Positions 4,853 through 6,945 of a DNA stretch of 6,945 nucleotides are shown here, in pieces. A program made the translations under genes and the position numbers. The DNA is from Myxococcota bacterium (GTDB lineage Bacteria > Myxococcota > UBA4151): positions 1 to 6,945 of the forward strand of contig JAPKCE010000099.1 of the NCBI GenBank assembly GCA_028823075.1, in the 5' to 3' direction. The first letter of the stretch is position 1. Each line of letters begins with the position of its first letter. Under the pieces are notes generated by a model. That model saw only the letters and a list, made by a program, of their open reading frames with translations. It was not told the DNA's origin and searched no databases.

Positions 4853-6945
4853 CCTCCTGCTCATCGCCTCGGCGCTCAACCTAGCCGGCGCCAACTGCGA
4901 TGGCGGCGAACCCCCGGCGCCCGACGCCGGCGTGATCGTCGCCGACCCGTGCAGCGAAGACGCAGACTGCACCGGCGGTTTACGCTGCTCGACCAACGGG
5001 CTTTGCGAAGCCATCCCAGCCTGCAGCCTCGATGACGAATGCAGAGCCTATGAGTACTGCTCGGTCAGCGAAGGGATTTGCCGTACCCGCGACGGCTTTG
5101 GTTCGGATTGTATTGAGGACAGTGAATGCGGACTCAACAACTTCTGCGCCCTGGGCAAATGCCGCGACTCTGGCGACGCCCTTCCCTGCGCTCGCCGCGC
5201 CGACTGCCCTGTCGGCTTTGACTGCGACCGAGTTCATTTTTATTGCATCGAATCCGTCGGCTGCACGCTCGTCGAGCAGTTTCCCGAAACCGCATGTGAG
5301 CCAGATGAGAACTGCAACGAACTCAACGGTCGTTGCCAGCGAGCTGGTGCCGCTGAATGCACCGTCGAAACCCAGGTCGACGATTGCCAAATCGGCATGT
5401 TCTGCGACCCGGTCGGCAACTGCGTTCAATGCACGAGCGACCAGCATTGCGGATCGGGCTTGCAATGCAACGTGCGCTCCGGCCTTTGCGAGAGCGACAA
5501 CATCTGCCGCACCGACGCCGACTGCCCGGACCCGGACAACCAGATGTGTGACCCTCAGGCGCGCATCTGCATCCCCAGGCCCGACCCCTGCACCTCCGAC
5601 CTGCATTGCGGCTTTGCCGAGTCCTGCAACGTCGTGACCGGTCTTTGCGAACCGATCGGCGGACCTTGCCGCGACGATATTTACGAGGACAACGACACTT
5701 TCGCTTCGGCCACCGATGCCATTTTCGAAGGCCAACAGTTGATCATGGACCACCTCACCTTATGCCCAGATGACAACGACTTTTACGCGGTCCGCTTAAA
5801 CCGCGGCGAAGAGATCAGCGTCCAGGCCATGGGAATGGATGACGGTGCGATGCTCGATTTGAGCCTGGTCGCCCAAGACGGTATTTCAACCTTGCGCTAT
5901 GCTCCGGGTCCACCGCGCGGCCCTGCCGGCTTTAGCTTCGTTGCGGGTGCTGACGCCTTTTACTTTATCAAAGTGGCTCATCTCGCCGGCAACACGCCTT
6001 ACGAGCTTCATATGAACCTAGCGCCTGGGCAGGCTTGCGACCCGGATAATTTCGAGGGTGAAGGGGGCAACGACCAGAGCGATTTGGCCAGCATCCTAAA
6101 CCCAGGCAACTACCCCGGCGTCACGCTCTGCCAATTCGACGTCGACTATTACCAAATCGATTTAGCGGCTGGGCATGCGCTAGAATTCATCGCCGACTTC
6201 AACCACCAAGCTGGCGATATTGACCTGCGCTTGTTGTCCCTCGATGGTACCACCGAACTCGACGCCAGCCGCGGCGTACGCGCTGATCGTGAGCGTATTT
6301 TCTACCGCAGCGCTCATGCTCAAAGCCTGCTGGTCGAAGTGCGCGCCCTGGACCACCATGCACTGCCCTACACCCTAACGCTCAACAACCACGGACCTTA
6401 CCAATGTAGTCCTGATGCTGATGAAGGTGTCGATTCTAATAACTTTGCTAACCTCGCAACCCAGGTCGAATTGCCGGATGCATTACGCAATGCGCGCAGC
6501 CTCTGCGCCGCTGACGTTGATTGGTACCGTCTCACGGTCGGCGCCAACCAACGGGTGTATGCCACCGCCTCGTACGAAACCCGAGAGGCTCAAGTCGCCA
6601 TTCAGTTTTACGCCGAAGACGGCGTCAACCCGCTTGGACGCGATTGGACGGCCGAGGGACAAACCGAAGCGGTCTTCGCAAGCATCCGGGCCACCACGGT
6701 TCTCGCTAAAATAAGCGCCGCTGACGATGGCATCGGCCCTTACGACCTACAATTCTCAAGCGCCGTTAATCACCATTGTCGGCCCGATGCTTATGAACCC
6801 AACGATAGTGCCGAGAGCGCGAGTGCTTTGGCGACAGACGCCAACGTTTCGGCGGTGGCTTGTGACGGCGACGACGATTGGTATCGAATCGATGTACGTC
6901 GTGGCCAAAGACTGCGCATCGGGTTAGATTTCCACGCCGTCGATG
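4836..6945 (+). CDS. Cys-rich / PPC-domain exported protein, paralogue of gene 1 (partial, 3' end missing)
   Basis: The frame is open for 703 codons and leaves the window without a stop. Residues 1-20 form a signal peptide ('SSLLLIASALNLAGAN'), then C21 and a Gly/Pro/Asp linker. The site before C21 is A-N-C, not a good lipobox, while A17-G18-A19 fits signal peptidase I, so it may be secreted rather than lipidated. Residues 39-271 contain nine four-Cys modules, 36 cysteines in all. PPC-like domains then start at C278, C401, C524 and C648; each has a second Cys (C310, C432, C557, C676) followed by DNDFY, DVDYY, DVDWY or DDDWY. The fourth domain has EPND at 654-657 and is cut by the window edge. 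Residues 143-199 align clearly with residues 220-281 of gene 1 (G-C-x5-F-P-x2-A-C ... PVGN ... C-V-Q-C-x-S-D), showing common descent. Start chosen for the SD site and signal peptide. Function unknown; likely a partner or a variant of gene 1. Confidence 0.93.
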   Translation, partial: MNVRSSLLLIASALNLAGANCDGGEPPAPDAGVIVADPCSEDADCTGGLRCSTNGLCEAIPACSLDDECRAYEYCSVSEGICRTRDGFGSDCIEDSECGLNNFCALGKCRDSGDALPCARRADCPVGFDCDRVHFYCIESVGCTLVEQFPETACEPDENCNELNGRCQRAGAAECTVETQVDDCQIGMFCDPVGNCVQCTSDQHCGSGLQCNVRSGLCESDNICRTDADCPDPDNQMCDPQARICIPRPDPCTSDLHCGFAESCNVVTGLCEPIGGPCRDDIYEDNDTFASATDAIFEGQQLIMDHLTLCPDDNDFYAVRLNRGEEISVQAMGMDDGAMLDLSLVAQDGISTLRYAPGPPRGPAGFSFVAGADAFYFIKVAHLAGNTPYELHMNLAPGQACDPDNFEGEGGNDQSDLASILNPGNYPGVTLCQFDVDYYQIDLAAGHALEFIADFNHQAGDIDLRLLSLDGTTELDASRGVRADRERIFYRSAHAQSLLVEVRALDHHALPYTLTLNNHGPYQCSPDADEGVDSNNFANLATQVELPDALRNARSLCAADVDWYRLTVGANQRVYATASYETREAQVAIQFYAEDGVNPLGRDWTAEGQTEAVFASIRATTVLAKISAADDGIGPYDLQFSSAVNHHCRPDAYEPNDSAESASALATDANVSAVACDGDDDWYRIDVRRGQRLRIGLDFHAVD
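4950..5648 (+). repeat. Nine four-Cys modules in gene 3 (residues 39-271)
   Basis: Nine modules follow one another with exactly four Cys each. Most have C-x5-C-x5-C-x4-6-C spacing; the first is C39, C45, C51, C57. The second Cys is usually preceded by an acidic or His residue (DADC, DDEC, DSEC, RADC, DQHC, DADC, DLHC). Modules five and six have a longer first gap and are the ones most similar to gene 1. Confidence 0.85.
5667..6945 (+). repeat. PPC-like domain array in gene 3 (four visible, last incomplete)
   Basis: The domains are about 123 residues apart (C278, C401, C524, C648), a more regular period than in gene 1. Each opens with a Cys and an acidic Asn/Asp-rich segment (YEDND, EGEGGND, DADEGVDSNN, YEPNDS), followed by a second Cys and a D-x-D-aromatic-Y motif. 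Strand motifs such as 'GDIDLRLLSLDG' and 'PYTLTLNN' match PPC-like folds. Confidence 0.8.

Noticed and set aside
5032..5637. Plus-strand frame of 201 codons inside gene 3
   Set aside because: It is an out-of-frame shadow with an Ala/Thr/Ser/Pro-rich product; the frame starting at 4836 encodes the conserved Cys modules and stays open to the window edge.
4980..5753. Long minus-strand open frame of 257 codons opposite gene 3
   Set aside because: It is the antisense shadow of the Cys-rich array. The Ala/Val-rich product has no recognisable domain, and gene 3 on the plus strand has signal peptide, SD site and conserved motifs.

Overview
The window is almost entirely coding. It holds three plus-strand genes arranged as a tight, translationally coupled operon. 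The first two are complete and the third runs off the right edge. All three encode exported, multidomain extracytoplasmic proteins. I see no RNA gene, mobile element, CRISPR array, enzyme or terminator. Lipoprotein signals point to a Gram-negative bacterium. The protein style (Cys-rich 'D-x-D-C' modules, chains of 'EPNN ... C-x-x-D-x-D-W-Y' PPC-like beta-sandwiches, and a choice-of-anchor-D/PKD-like/DUF2135-like lipoprotein) is typical of Myxococcota, Bradymonadota and related former deltaproteobacteria. GC content looks to be in the high 50s percent by eye. This placement is an inference from protein style, not from a marker gene.

Layout. Positions 1-26 are a short leader with a Shine-Dalgarno (SD) site. 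Gene 1 (27-3344, 1105 aa) is a lipoprotein with about 400 residues of Cys-rich modules followed by five PPC-like domains. Gene 2 (3341-4852, 503 aa) overlaps gene 1 by the ATGA tetranucleotide. It is a lipoprotein with two ASH/choice-of-anchor-D-type beta domains, a PKD-like domain and a C-terminal DUF2135-like domain. Gene 3 (4836 to beyond 6945, at least 703 codons) overlaps gene 2 by 17 bases. It is a shorter paralogue of gene 1: nine four-Cys modules, then at least four PPC-like domains.

How they may work together. The overlaps imply that the three proteins are made together, and all carry export signals. Two related Cys-rich/PPC proteins flank an unrelated beta-domain lipoprotein, which suggests a cell-surface or periplasm-facing assembly, adhesive coat or ligand-binding complex. 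No catalytic motif is visible, so any function beyond 'surface modular proteins' is inference. The most distinctive structural signals are a strictly conserved pair of cysteines in all nine PPC-like domains, a Cys module nested inside the first PPC domain of gene 1, and an atypical signal-peptide end in gene 3 that may mean it is anchored differently from its paralogue.
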